Part shown: positions 47,798 to 63,708 of the stretch, piece by piece
Numbering within the stretch: the stretch's first letter is position 1
Layout: each line of letters starts with the position of its first letter
NCBI GenBank assembly: GCA_016758965.1
Contig: JAEPRB010000003.1
Span: 310,001-374,000, forward strand
Direction of reading: 5' to 3'
Length of the DNA stretch: 64,000 nucleotides
Origin: Circinella minor
Lineage: Eukaryota > Mucoromycota > Mucoromycetes > Mucorales > Lichtheimiaceae
The notes under the pieces: model-generated
Databases searched by the model: none
The model's input: only the letters and a program-made list of their open reading frames with translations
Told to the model about the DNA's origin: nothing
Made by a program: the position numbers and the translations under genes

Positions 47798-48758
47798 ATG
47801 GAGTCAGAAAATTCTTCATGGGCTCAAGCTATTCCACCTGCACAAGGTCTTTACGATCCATCCTATGAAAAAGATTCATGCGGTGTAGGGTTTACTGTAC
47901 ATATCAAAGGCCATCGGTCTCATAAAATTTTAAGCGACGCGTCGGATATCTTGTGCAACATGACCCATCGTGGTGCAAGTGGTGCAGATATCCGGGATGG
48001 TGATGGTAGTGGTGTCATGACAGGCATGCCAGATGATTTTTTTCGTATTGAAATCAAACGGGACATGAAAATAGATCTTCCTCCAGAAGGTCAATATGCT
48101 GTTGGCAATATATTTATGAAAAAGGAAAATGCTGGAGAAAGCAAACAAGTATTTGAACAATTGGCCAACGCAGTGGGTTTAAAAGTGTTATGTTGGCGTA
48201 CAGTTCCATGTGATGGTACTATTCTAGGCCCATCAGCACGATCCAAAGAGCCTATAATAGAGCAGCCCTTTGTGACATTTAATAAGTCGATGAACGCCAA
48301 ACAATTTGAGCATCAACTCTATATTTTGCGTAAACATGCCACTCATACGATCACAATGAAAAAATGGTTTTATGTCTGTTCGTTGTCAACCAAAAATATC
48401 GTATACAAAGGTCAACTCACTCCTCGTCAGGTTTGTTCTTTTAATTCTGTTTAGTTTCTTTTTCAACTTGGTATCTGTATCATTATGAATGTTTTTAAGT
48501 AAAATATATACTTGTTTTTTATCTAGGTCTATTCATACTTCTACGATCTTGTCAACGTCAAATATACCACTCATTTTGCACTTGTTCATTCAAGGTAAGC
48601 TTAAAATTGCCAATAGCTACGTATATACTTTTATGCATATATAGATTCATGCAACTTAACTATTGTTCTATGTTATTAGATTTTCCACAAATACATTTCC
48701 ATCGTGGGATCGAGCACAACCGATGCGTTGGTGCGCACACAATGGTATGACACACACA

Positions 48759-48815
<57 letters not shown>

Positions 48816-51800
48816 TGAATAAAAAAGAAGAAATAGAAGATAGACGAACAAAGAGTTACGACTACGATTAACATGCTTTACTTTTATTAATTAGGTGAAA
48901 TTAATACATTACGTGGAAATAAAAATTGGATGCGTTCACGAGAAGGTGTTATGACTTCTGATACATTTGGTGACCAACTTGAATTATTGTATCCTATTAT
49001 TGAAGAGGGTGGATCTGATTCTGCAGCATTTGACAATGTTCTTGAGCTTTTGGTCGTCAATGGTGTATTGTCTCTTCCTGAAGCTGTCATGGTAATGATC
49101 CCAGAAGCATGGCAAAACAATCCAATGATGGAACCAGAGAAAAAAGCGTTTTATCAATGGGCTGCATCGATCATGGAACCTTGGGATGGTCCTGCACTAT
49201 TTACTTTTGCCGATGGTCGTTATTGTGGTGCTTGCTTGGATCGTAATGGTTTACGTCCATGTCGATTTTATCTTACTTCAGAGGATATAATGATTTGTGC
49301 TTCAGAAGTTGGAACATTGCGTGTGGATCCAGAATTAGTAGTTGAAAAAGGTCGCTTACAGCCCGGAAAAATGCTGTTAGTTGATACAGTCGAAGGCAGA
49401 ATTGTGGTAAGTAAAATAGCTTTATTGATTTTTTCCAATTGACCGCGATTTTTTTTTTTTTTTTTGAGAAAATGGCTTGTATAGTAAACAATTTACGGAT
49501 ATATATATATATATATATATAGGATGACAAGGAGCTTAAACTAACAACGGGAGCAAAAGAAAAGTTTATGGAGTGGATCAAACAGCGTATCAGTATGGAA
49601 GATGTCCTTAAAGCTTACGGTGGAAGTAAAACTGACGTATCATTAGATGAAACTACCATCCACACTGATCCACGATTGAAAGCTTTTGGGTATACACTGG
49701 AGCAGCTCAATCTACTTTTAATGCCCATGGCAGCGGATGGAAAAGAAGCTTTAGGTTCTATGGGTAACGATACAACGCTTGCTTGTCTTGCTAAGCAACC
49801 ACGTCTTATATACGAATACTTTCGGCAATTGTTTGCTCAAGTAACAAATCCACCCATTGGTAAGAAATTATAGTCTATTACTTTGTTTTTGTTTTATTAT
49901 TTTTCTCGGTTACAAGGGAAGAGAAAACAGCGCCAGAGAATATCATATGTAAACTGATATAATTTGATCATTTGATGAATTTTTAGATCCGATCCGAGAA
50001 GAGATTGTAATGTCACTTGAATGTTATGTTGGACCAGAAGGTAATCTCTTAGAAATGGATTCATCTCAGTGTCAACGCTTAATTCTTCCATCTCCTATTC
50101 TGTCCACACAAGAACTTGCTGCAGTCAAGTCTATGGAAAAAACATATTCTAGCTGGAAAGTAGCGACCATTGATATTACATTTTCTCGTGAGCAAGGTGT
50201 AGATGGATATTTAACAGCTTTGGAACGTATATGTAACGAAGCAACTGAAGCCATTGACAAACACTACAAAGTGGTGATATTATCTGATCGAGCCATGGAT
50301 GTGAATAGAGTAGCAATTTCATCCTTGGTTGCTTTAGGTGGTGTCCATCATCATTTGGTAAGAAACAAGTTACGTAGTCGTATTGCATTAATGGTCGAAA
50401 CAGGTGAAGCCCGTGAAGTACACCATTTCTGCGTTTTACTTGGATATGGTGCTGATGCCATTTGCCCCTATTTGGCTTTCGAAGCTATGCTGAAATTACA
50501 TCGCCAAGGAGCTGTTCTTGACCATTTGACACCTGAAAAAATCGTTTACAATTATCGCAAGGCTATAGATAATGGTATTATGAAGGTCATGTCAAAAATG
50601 GGAATTTCTACCTTAGCATCATACAAAGGAGCACAAATCTTTGAAGCCCTTGGAATTGATCATACTGTGATTTCTCGCTGCTTTGCAGGCACAGCTTCAC
50701 GTATTAAAGGAGTTACATTTGACACGTTTGCATTGGATGCACTAACTTTGCATGAAGCTGGTTACCCCATCCGAAATCGAGTTCAACCAGTGACATTACC
50801 TGAATCGGGAGAATATCATTGGCGTGATGGTGGCGAACCACATATTGCTGATCCAGCAGGCATGGCTAATTTGCAAGATGCTGTACGCAAGAACAATCAA
50901 GCTTCATACGAAGCGTATACACGTAATGCATATGAAGCAATTCGTCAGTGTACTTTGCGTGGTATGCTTGAATTTGACGAAGAGAAATGTCAATCAATTC
51001 CTTTGGAACAAGTTGAACCTTGGACAAATATCGTCAAACGATTTGTAACAGGTGCAATGTCTTATGGTTCTATTTCTATGGAATCTCATTCGTCATTGGC
51101 TATTGCTATGAATAAATTGGGCGGCAAGTCAAATACAGGTGAGGGAGGTGAAAAACCGGAACGTTCCGTACCAAAGCCGAATGGTGATAATTTGCGATCG
51201 GCTATCAAACAAGTGGCATCAGGTCGATTTGGTGTAACAAGCTACTATTTGTCTGATTCAGATGAATTACAAATTAAAATGGCTCAAGGAGCAAAACCTG
51301 GTGAGGGTGGTGAATTAGCTGGTACGAAAGTATCTGAAGAAATTGCCAGTACTCGTAAAACAACACCGGTAAATGACCATTTATTTATCTTTTACATATG
51401 CATACATAATGAATATAAGACCAAAAAAACTGATTTTTTTTTATTTTCATGATAATAACAATAATAGGGTATCGGTTTGATTAGTCCGCCTCCTCATCAT
51501 GATATTTATTCTATTGAAGATTTAAAGCAACTCATTTATGATCTCAAGAGCTCAAGTCCACGGTCACGTGTTTCTGTAAAACTTGTATCTGAAGTTGGTG
51601 TGGGAATCGTAGCAGCTGGAGTTGCCAAAGCCAAGGCGGATCATATATTAATTTCTGGTCACGATGGTGGTACTGGTGCTTCTAGATGGACGGGCATAAA
51701 ATATGCCGGTTTGCCTTGGGAGTTAGGCTTAGCTGAGACTCATCAAACGTTGGTGCTCAATGATTTACGTGGTCGTGTCATTGTTCAAACAGATGGACAA

Positions 51801-54756
51801 ATTAAGACTGGACGCGATGTTGTTATTGCATGCTTACTGGGTGCCGAAGAATGGGGTTTCGCTACTACACCTTTAATTGCTCTCGGTTGTATTATGATGC
51901 GAAAATGTCATTTGGTAATTCTATATTTTTCTTTTTGAATAGTAATGTATCACAACGAATCATTCAATTGTTTACTCAACTTAAAAATATCATGTTATAT
52001 ATATATAGAATACGTGTCCTGTAGGTATTGCGACTCAAGATCCCGAATTACGTAAAAAGTTTGAAGGACATCCGGATCATGTTATCAATTTCTTCAATTA
52101 TGTAGCAGAAGAAGTACGCAGCTTTATGGCTAAATTGGGGTTTCGAACAATCAATGAAATGGTTGGACATACCGAATTCCTTAAGACTGATGACAGTTTG
52201 CGTACTTATAAGACTGCCAACATCGATCTTTCACCCATCCTTACACCTGCACATACATTACGTCCTGGTGTTGCCACATACTGTGTCCGCAAACAGCAAC
52301 ATAATCTTTACAAACGTTTGGATAATTATCTCATTGATGAAAGTGAACCAGCTCTTGAACGAAAAGAAAGGGTCCAAATTGAATCCGAAATTGTCAACAC
52401 AGATCGTGCTGTGGGTGCCACTTTATCGTATCACGTCTCAAAACGGTTTGGCGAAAATGGTTTGCCGCCTGATACTATTCATGTCAAGTTTACCGGCTCA
52501 GCAGGTCAATCATTTGGCGTATTTTTAGCCCCTGGGATCTTTTTTGAATTGGAAGGCGATAGCAACGATTATGTATGTAAAGGTTTATCAGGTGGTACTG
52601 TTGCTATTTATCCACCTCGATCAAGTACATTCAAGGCAGCACAAAATGTTATTGTGGGCAATGTGTGTTTATATGGAGCCACAGGAGGCCGTGCTTTCTT
52701 TTGTGGTGTTGCAGCTGAACGCTTCTGTGTACGTAATTCTGGTGCCAACGCAGTCGTAGAAGGTGTTGGTGATCATGGTTGCGAGTATATGACTGGAGGA
52801 CGAGTTGTCATTCTTGGATCTACAGGGCGAAATTTTGCTGCTGGTATGTCTGGTGGTATCGCCTATATTTTGGATACAGAAAATTCATTCAAGGAAAAAG
52901 TCAATATGGAAATGGTAGAGCTTGAATCCATTGACAAGAATGAGGTAGATGAAGTACGACAAATGATTGAAGATCATCAACATCACACTGGGTCACAAAA
53001 GGCTGCCGAAATTCTTCAAAATTTCAATTCTTATCTATCTAAGTTTGTCAAGGTCATGCCCATTGAGTATCGGCATTTGCTAGAAAAGCAAAAACAACCA
53101 AAACAAGCTCAAACAAACATTCAACAAGAAATGGTTGCGAAACAAAAGTGCGAGCCAAATATTGAAGACGTTGAGGATAGTTTATTAGATGAAAAAGCAA
53201 TTATTGATCGACGTGCCAAATTAGACAAGATGCGTGGATTTATGAAATATAAAAGACGTGTAGATCCATATAGAGATCCCAAGACTCGTGTCTCAGATTG
53301 GAAAGAGATTAATAATCGTTTATCACGCCCACAGTTACATGTACAAGCAGCACGCTGTATGGATTGTGGTGTACCTTTTTGTCAATCGGATACTGGTTGT
53401 CCTATTGGTAACATTATTCCTAAATGGAACGAATTGATTTACAAAGATAATTGGAAAGATGCACTTGATCGCCTTGTTATGACCAATAACTTCCCCGAAT
53501 TCACTGGACGTGTTTGCCCAGCTCCTTGCGAGAACAGTTGCGTATTATCCATTAACGAACCAGCAGTCGCAATTAAAAGTATCGAGTGTGCCATTGTTGA
53601 CCATGGTTTTGAAGAAGGGTGGATTGTTCCTAAACCACCAGCAAATCGAACAGAAAAAAAAATTTCCATTATAGGTTCCGGTCCAGCAGGACTTGCTGCA
53701 GCAGACCAACTTAATAAGGCAGGTCATTTGGTAACAGTATACGATCGTAATGACCGTATGGGTGGTCTATTAATGTACGGTATTCCTAATATGAAGCTAG
53801 ACAAAAATATTGTACAAAGGCGTATTGATCTGATTGCAGCTGAAGGCGTAACATTTGTACCTAATGCCAATATTGGTGTTGATATTAATGCAAATGAATT
53901 ACGTGATAAATCAGATGCACTCATTTTAGCTACTGGTGCTACTTGGCCTCGTGATTTAAAGATTCCCGGGCGCGATGCAAATGGTATCCATTTTGCAATG
54001 GATTTTCTTCAAAGCAATACCAAGTCTCTTTTGGATTCCAATCTTCAAGATGGGCATTATCTTTCAGCCAAGAATAAGCATGTAGTTGTGATTGGTGGAG
54101 GTGATACCGGTAATGATTGTATTGGTACATCAGTTCGACATGGATGTAAGTCAGTTATCAACTTTGAGCTCCTGCCTACTCCTCCAAACACACGGTCTGC
54201 CGATAATCCATGGCCACAATTTGCCCGTATTTTCCGAGTCGAGTATGGCCATGCTGAAGTTAAAGCCCATTTCGGACGTGATCCACGTGAGTATTGCGTT
54301 TTGTCCAAGGAATTTACTAAAGATGCGAATGGTAATGTTACGGGAATTAATACTGTTCGTGTCGAGTGGACCAAGGATAGCAAGGGAAGTTGGTCGATGA
54401 AGGAAGTGGAAGGATCAGATCAATTCTTCGAAGCAGATCTTGTGTTGTTGTCCATGGGTTTTATGGGTCCAGAAGATGCTATAATTAAACAATTATCGGT
54501 CAAACAAGATGTTCGTAGTAATATTGAAACACCCAAAGGAAAATACAGTACGTCTGTTGATGGTGTATTTGCTGCTGGTGATTGTCGTCGTGGTCAATCG
54601 CTCATAGTTTGGGGTATCAATGAAGGTCGACAATGTGCTCGCCAAGTCGATTTATGGTTAGAAGGCAAGACATATCTTCCAGTTGCTGGCGGTATTAATC
54701 GTCGTGCTATAAAAGATACTAGTAGTCGTACAGCGACGGTTGACGTGCGTGCATAA
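47798..54756 (+). CDS. GLT1: Glutamate synthase [NADH] (GOGAT), fused large and small domains
   Basis: Makes two glutamates from glutamine and 2-oxoglutarate with NADH; central to ammonium assimilation. Eight exons: 47798-48430, 48527-48594, 48680-48744, 48895-49406, 49523-49859, 49987-51368, 51468-51914, 52009-54756; 6192 nt, 2063 residues, as expected for the eukaryotic fused enzyme. A short propeptide of about 27 residues precedes the N-terminal nucleophile Cys ([14 protein letters not shown]). Then come class-II amidotransferase motifs ([29 protein letters not shown]), the FMN/synthase domain ([58 protein letters not shown]), the 3Fe-4S Cys region ([12 protein letters not shown]), the GXGXG-rich barrel, a linker, the 4Fe-4S region ([19 protein letters not shown]), and two dinucleotide folds ([20 protein letters not shown]). 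Intact. The third intron holds a CA/TA microsatellite. Confidence 0.97.
48750..48816. repeat. (CA)n(TA)n microsatellite in GLT1 intron
   Basis: A CA run (with one AGA interruption) followed by TA units fills much of the intron 48745-48894. Confidence 0.9.
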
Positions 54757-55833
54757 ACCATAGTTATATAATTCTTTGTTTTTACCTTTCTTTCTTCCCA
54801 AAATAAAAATAAAAACAAAGTAAACGCGTATTTTTTTTTTTACACAAAGATAATAATAAAAAGAAACCATAATGTAAAATTTGATAATAATAAAAGTATA
54901 AGTTATACTTTTATCTTTATTTACAGTTGTTGCTATTGTTTCATATATTATCTTGATCCTGAACAACAGCTTATTTTAAAAAAACCAATATGAAAGAGTA
55001 TTGATGATAAACAGAACACTGAGAGATATTAAAAGAAATGAACCATCCTTCGTGTATACTTGTGAAGATAAACGCTGTGGTGGTCCTGGTATCTAACAAC
55101 AAACGCATATAAAAATATTTAGAATTGAAGCAAACAGTTTGAAATTGCAAATATAACTAATCTATTTTTTTACCAGTTCCATAAGATCTGATCGGGCACC
55201 ATTCCAACGGTTCGGGTATACAAACTTCATCGACTTTGGATTGGCTGGATTCTATATAGGAGCTGATTGTTAAACATTGTTTTTATTGTATGATAATTAA
55301 AAAAAAGCTATTTTTTTACCATTGAAATATTTTAAATAGAAAAAAGGTTATGCTCCACTTTTTTTTTTTTTTTTTGCAGGAAGTAACTTTCGAAATTTCG
55401 ATTTCGGTAACTAGTCACATGCATAATAATATTATAGAGTAAATGATGTCATGAAAGCAGTTGTTTTACTTTGTTGTCAAATAGTTTATAAAGTAAAGCT
55501 AAACCAACGGTAGCCGATTAATAGTTATTATTATTCATACGACAAATAGATTTATATATATAAATATATTACTCTTGTAATCATCATATCAAACACCATA
55601 CTACCTCCACATTCGTTGATTTACCCTTTATATAAACTAACTCAAAATAATAAAACCCTTTGCGTATTTATTTATTTTACAATATATTTGGTACCTATTG
55701 CCAGGTTAAAAAAACAAGAATATGAGTCAAATGGTGATATAATCCAAATAATACAAAGAGAGACCGTGTTTTTTTTTATTATTATTGTTATTTATATTGA
55801 TCTGGCTAAAAACAATCCAGCATCTTATTTTTT
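54757..55833. other. Intergenic, convergent 3' ends
   Basis: No gene supported. It contains a perfect palindrome at 54891-54913 and A/T homopolymers (55359-55376). The 55616-55837 frame overlaps the lectin gene's 3' end on the other strand and is not coding. Confidence 0.5.
54891..54913. terminator. Perfect palindrome downstream of GLT1
   Basis: TAAAAGTATAA, one G, then TTATACTTTTA: two 11-bp arms. Found 135 bp past the stop codon of GLT1. It may aid 3' end formation or be chance in AT-rich DNA; type assignment is tentative. Confidence 0.3.
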
Positions 55834-57540
55834 TTAAAAGTTCTTCATCCGGTTATTGTTGTCGTACATACGATAAGCAACAAACAACACACCAACTAAA
55901 GCACCAGCTACGAGTAATTTGAAAATGAAGGAGAAAAATCCGCCTGAACTCTTTTTAGTTTTTACTGCAGGTTGAGCCTATTGATAATAGTAATTTGAAT
56001 TGATCAGTATTATTAATATCAAAATTTGTTTTAAACTAAACTAATTATACTTACTGGTACATGTTCCTTTGGCTTAGCAATAAGTGTCTTAGTAGTGACA
56101 CCAATAATATCATGGTTATCTAGATAGCAACCTATTAATATCTTCTCCTTTCTCATATTTCGTTTTGATTTATCGAATGTATTGTAAATATATATATATA
56201 TATATACCTGTTACTTCACCAGTATGGGCAGTGAAGCCGAGATAGATTTGTTCAGGAAGTTTGACATCATTAACCTTTTTTTTAAAGCAAATAACCACCA
56301 CCATCAAATTAATAAGTTACTTTCCAAAATTTACAAATAGATCCCCTCTATCCATTGAATATGTATGTAAAAACCTTAAAACATTCGCTCCATTCATCTT
56401 CTTCACGCCAGATCATTTGAAATTGGAGATAATTGTTCTTGTAATAAGTAAGACGAGCTTTAGTTGGGAAAGACTTTGAACGGAAATTGGCCTATATATT
56501 AGATTGAATATAGCATTAGTAAAATATATCATCTATCACTTTTGAGTAGCTCCTAATACACTCTTAATATATACATATATATATTACCTCACAACCAGCA
56601 AGTTCTGTAGTACGGCCATCTTTATCATTTTCATAGGACTTCATGCCGTCACCAAGCATAGCAGAAATATATGGGAATGTATGACGCTATATACACATGT
56701 ATTTGAATAATAGAATAAAAAATTATTAATTTTGATTATTTAAATTGTCCACTATTAAATGAATTGAAGTGAAAACATACATGTGCCCGTTCATTATCAT
56801 AGGTATCAAAGAAAACACCAAGGCCCTCAAATTGATCAACAGATCCAAATACAGGTCCTGGAGTTGATCTTTGTTTTGTAAGCCATACTATAATAGATAT
56901 GGGAAACAAAGAGTTAATTGGTCTCTATTTGTATAAAAAGTGCATAAATTTGTCGTCTTTTCAATTAAACAAAATATATACTTACATGCCATACCGTCAC
57001 CATAAAGATGACCGGATTGACCTTCTACGTTAAATTCAAATTCGATTTCAAAGTTGGATGCTGTTAATGGCTATATATATATAAGTAAAGTAGCAAGGAA
57101 CAATATCGTTTTACTATTAATCTTTTTGATACTATATTCGACGCTGTTCCTATAGTTTTATTATAGATGTAGTTATTATTATCCTTCTTATTACCAATCG
57201 TGACCATAAGTAGCCTTGTTGTGATTGACGAGTGCTTGTCAATCGAATTTGACGATTCGTATTAATAAGAGTATCTCCACCAAAATCAAACCAACGATTT
57301 TGTAATTCATCGTCTATATATATTTTTCTTCATCAGTAAGCACTTTTCACTTGGCTTTAGGCACCCGGGGCTTTCGACGCGTTAAAAAAAGGAAAGGAAA
57401 TAATAATAATACAGAAGCACCCCTTTCTTACCAATATACGGCATGGAGATGGAATGTGTACGTAATGGAACAGAAGCCTGTGCAGCTGCTGATGCTACAA
57501 CTGACAGAGTTCCAAGAATTACTGCCAACATGGAACGCAT
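55834..57540 (-). CDS. L-type lectin cargo receptor (VIP36/ERGIC-53/Emp47-like)
   Basis: Type I membrane lectin that carries N-glycosylated proteins between ER and Golgi. Nine exons: 57540-57432, 57313-57195, 57070-56986, 56887-56781, 56686-56588, 56491-56375, 56274-56208, 56119-56055, 55977-55834; 912 nt, 303 residues. Signal peptide MRSMLAVILGTLSVVASAAA. The lectin domain holds WFDFGGDTLINTN, GYLWSR, NFEIEFEFNV, GDGMALWLTK, FEGLGVFFDTYDN (Ca/sugar-binding DTYDN), AGCEANFR and YLGFTAHTGEV. It ends with a transmembrane segment (FIFKLLVAGALVGVLFVAYR) and a short cytosolic tail, MYDNNNRMKNF, without a KKXX signal. The start chosen begins the signal peptide; the longer frame upstream is leader. 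Divergent from capping protein beta across about 200 bp. Confidence 0.92.
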
Positions 57541-57744
57541 CTTTTTATATATACTTTTTCTTTTCTTTTTGTCAAAGCAAAGGAAAACGAAAACTATCCA
57601 CTTGTGTGGCAACACACCTACAGCAACAAGCTAAAGGTGCTGGCTTTTAAATGATGAATTGGATTCGAAAGAAAAGAAGCAGGAACTATATTGAGTTTCT
57701 TTTTACCTCCAACACCCAATAAAGAACAAGCACCTTCAAGAAAC
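57541..57744. promoter_or_regulatory. Short bidirectional promoter region, lectin / capping protein
   Basis: Only about 204 bp separate the lectin ATG (minus) from the proposed capping protein ATG (plus), so both core promoters must fit here. It is A-rich on the capping-protein side and CTTTT-rich on the other. No clear TATA box is recognised. Confidence 0.5.
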
Positions 57745-59006
57745 ATGGCACGTAATTTCTAAACTTTTTCTAGTTATTATTTAATATTATAACTGTATTA
57801 GCTTGTATACATTGTATATGCTCATTCAATCTATTTTACTCGTATATAAAGGCGGATCAATATGACTGTGCGCTTGACTTGATGCGCCGACTTCCTCCTC
57901 AAAATGTAGAGGAAAACCTTAACAAGTTATTGGAGTTGGTGAATCCTGACTTGGGTGATGAACTTCTTTCTGCTATTGACCAACCTTTAAAAGTTAGGCA
58001 TTGTCAACAAACAGGAAAAGACTATTTAATTTGTGATTACAACCGAGATGGCGACTCTTACAGGTAATAAATAAATAATAACACTATTAAATATTAATCT
58101 GTAGTACGGTTCTCAGTAACACTATTTGTATCCCTTTATTAACAAAATTTCTTTGGTCCCGATAATTTAACATGCACCAGATCACCTTGGAGTAATGAAT
58201 ATGATCCTGAACTACCTGATGGTGCGTTACCATCACCCACATTACGTAAACTTGAAGTTGCTGCTAATGAAGCATTTGATACTTATCGTGAAATGTATTA
58301 TGAAGGTGGCATTTCTTCTGTTTATACGTTTGATTTGGATGATAAGTTTGCTGTTGTCGTATTGATCAAAAAGGGTAATAAGAAAAGGAGTATTATTTTG
58401 GTTATTGCTGTAAATCATTGGATGTATATTAAATCTCAAATGGGGCGGAGGACTTTCCGAACTAAAAATTGACATTCATTTGTGTGTATAATAGTTGGTG
58501 ATGGTGTACGTCGAATGAAGGGAGCTTGGGATTCTATTCATGTGTTTGAAGTTCAAGAACGTGGTCGTAACGCACATTACAAATTGACATCCACTGTTAT
58601 GCTTTACATGATTACCAACAGTCAAGATCTTGGTAATTTGAATTTGAGTGGAAGCATGACTCGTCAGGTAAAAAAAAAGAAATTGACACCATTATAATAG
58701 AAAACGATGTTATCTTCCTCGTGTATTTTGTTGACAAACATAACTTTTGGAATGACAAACCAATCATTAATTTAGTCCGAACAAGATTACCCAGTGGATG
58801 ATCCATCAGCACATGTTGCAAACATTGGTCGTATGGTGGAAGATATTGAACTGAAAATGCGAAACTCGTTACAAGAAGTGTATTTTGGAAAGACACAAGA
58901 TATTGTCAATGATCTTCGTAGTTTAGGCTCATTAGAGGAAAGTCGACAACAAGCACGAATTCAACAAGAAATTGTTGGAAGATTGATGGAAAGAAATACC
59001 CGCTAA
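57745..59006 (+). CDS. F-actin capping protein subunit beta
   Basis: Forms the CapZ heterodimer that blocks barbed ends of actin filaments; acts at cortical patches. Exons: 57745-57747 (ATG only, proposed), 57852-58063, 58181-58374, 58495-58667, 58776-59006; 813 nt, 270 residues, matching the family (about 270-280). Motifs are [65 protein letters not shown] and [14 protein letters not shown]. Exon two opens after a clear aaag acceptor in phase zero on ADQYD, so an upstream ATG-bearing exon is needed. The nearest suitable ATG, at 57745, is followed by GCACGT, a GC-type donor. An alternative is a start at the Met of MRRLPPQ (57882), which would lose a conserved segment. First exon uncertain; identity certain. 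Confidence 0.9.
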
Positions 59007-59999
59007 AAAAACACATATATACATCAATAAATCAGTAATCCTCCTTCTCTTATACAAATATTACTACTGTTTCTTCCCTAGCCTTTTTTTCAACTGATTA
59101 TTATGCAACATAAGCATATGTTGCGCGCATAGAATAAGCTTATTGTTTTTCCGGTACTCCATAATTATCTCATTCGATAATCCAATCGGATTGGCTGTAT
59201 GAGATTTTGAATGGTACCATGTACTTTATCCGCAAACTTTATATCATAAGGATCGTACGTGAGTTTATACGTCTGTTACTATGGCGCCATCTTGATGACA
59301 CGTGTAATTAGCAGATATATTATCACCCGATTTCTAAAGGAAGCAGCAAAAAAAGATCTTTTTTTTTGTTTTTTCCAGTGTATGATGTCTCAATAGAAAA
59401 GTCAAACAAATAATCCAGTATGTAATATGTAGATTATATTTACCTTATAGATATGTAAAAGAGCAATACAACGACACATACTAAATGCGGTAAAATAAGA
59501 TGATGACTGCATAATGGTTATAGTATAAAGCACTGTTGACATGTGACAATAATTACTTGACATCCAACAAACAGCAATAAATGATACTTCTTGTTCTTTC
59601 ACTTTTTATTAGATTTCATTACCAACAAAACAAAAGAAAGATATTACCAACGGATATTATTCTCTATTCTTTATTTTTTATTTTATTTTCAAACATCTGT
59701 CATTTTTTTTTTACTTTTTTTGTGAAATAAATAAAAATAAATCATAAATCATAAGTCATTTGATCATTGTTGACCCGGGTATCCACGGATGGAAATATAA
59801 AAATCACACCATATAAGTTGATATGTATTTGACATTTTATTGATGAGAGAATTCTTTTGTGGTAAAGCCAATATAAACTTTGCGGGGTTTATTACCATTA
59901 TAATGATTGAATTTATGTGTGAGAAATAAAAAATATTTATTTTTCTTTACTTTCCCTTCACTTTTACTTTAACAATCTTTTTGAGAAAATAACGAAATC
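59007..59999. other. Intergenic before PFK-2/FBPase-2
   Basis: No gene supported. The minus frame at 59402-59602 is featureless. T-rich tracts at 59670-59720 and 59930-59990 probably belong to the promoter/leader of the next gene. Confidence 0.5.
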
Positions 60000-62112
<2,113 letters not shown>

Positions 62113-63708
62113 ATACGCATACACACATATTCAGACACACACTCACAACTATCAACTGATCCACGCTATACCCCCATCAACTATTTGTAGACTAAACTTA
62201 AAAAAAAATCACTATATCCAATAAAATCAACAATGATTCCTAGAGAAGGAATTGAAATTTTTCGGTGCCTCATCAAAACCATTAGTGTCTAGCGAACTTT
62301 TTCACACTCTCTAGCAATTCATTATTTGTATCATTCATTTTATTTTATTCTTTTTGACAAAGGAAACAGTACGTAAACTACGTAAAAATATTATCACCCT
62401 TCTTTCTATCTGTAATTGTTGAAATAAGTCCTGAGATAAATGATATATGAACAGTCGAATAATAGGATATAAATTGTATGTATAGTGATCTTTTTTTTTC
62501 TCACCAATCTTAATATACATTCATTCTTCTCTTTCATTTTAATAAATCACGTTGTTGAAAAATAATCATACATAATTTAGAATAATATTCAGTATCTTGC
62601 CATTGCCTTTTGTCACATGTGTATTCAATATATATAAAGTATAAAGTTTTTAATCAGTGACTAAGAGATTTTGCTGGAGGCTAATGAATTTATATAACAC
62701 CTTCGAGAGTTATTACTACCTATAATAATTAATAAGAATAACAGGATCAACAGTAAACGTTGTCAGAAATAACATCATTATCCCATGGAAGTTTGCAAGG
62801 TTTTGTCCGTAAATATGTGTCATACGTACATACAGCCTGTTTACCCACCTAAGTTCCACAAAAATCTCACAAAATGAAGTACATATTCAATGATACGTAA
62901 AAGAAAAAAAAATTAACATTGTTGTTGAACCTTATAAATTATACCGTTTGGTATTTGATACGAAAAATAAATAAATAAAAGTAAAGATTTACTTATTTTC
63001 ACTTTCCTTGCATTTCTATATTGACATGGTATATCAGATACGTACATATATCATGTCAATGATGACTAAGATTGAGTGCCATTGCTATTTTTTGCGGCGG
63101 ACACGTCAGTATACTTTTATGTTGCGATACGTAAAAATATATATATATATATAAACAGGTAATTTTTTGCTATTATGTTTCATATTGAGGAAATTACAAA
63201 GCTGGATTGCCTTCGCTGCTATACTATTGCCTATTAACTGTTGCCAAAAAAAAATTGAGAAATTAAGAGAGAAGCTGAATCATTATAATGTTAACAACGA
63301 ACGACATGCTAAGGTTTGCGTTGCCAGGGCAAATTCGTCACAGAAGACGTGAAAACTGGAATTACAACTGGTAGTTAAATTACTCCAAATCTTTCCTCCT
63401 ATATTTACATATCTATAAACATACCTCTTTTAATCCACGCTATTGTTCCCTCCTTATTCATCTATTTGTTTCGACTAAATTCCTCCATCATAACTACTTA
63501 TAGACCGTTCAGGCACATAACAAATGAAAAAATTGATAATAATAATGAATGAATGAATGAATGAATGCCTAAATCTATAATTTTATTTTGTTTGTTTCAT
63601 TTTAAACAAAATAGATGCAATAATTGTTTTTCTTTGCCCTTGATATTATTTAATGAATTGACGAGTAATCAATAGGGAACGCTAAGATAAATAAACAAAC
63701 CGTATTGA
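62113..63708. other. Intergenic, 1.6 kb
   Basis: No gene supported. The 63167-63352 plus frame is short, with no recognised domain. It contains an AATG tetranucleotide run (63542-63567). Confidence 0.5.
63542..63567. repeat. (AATG)n short tandem repeat
   Basis: About six AATG units, near the 3' end of the WIP/verprolin-like gene. Confidence 0.85.

Noticed and set aside
54057..54383. 108-residue minus frame inside GLT1
   Set aside because: Shadow of the well-supported glutamate synthase exon.
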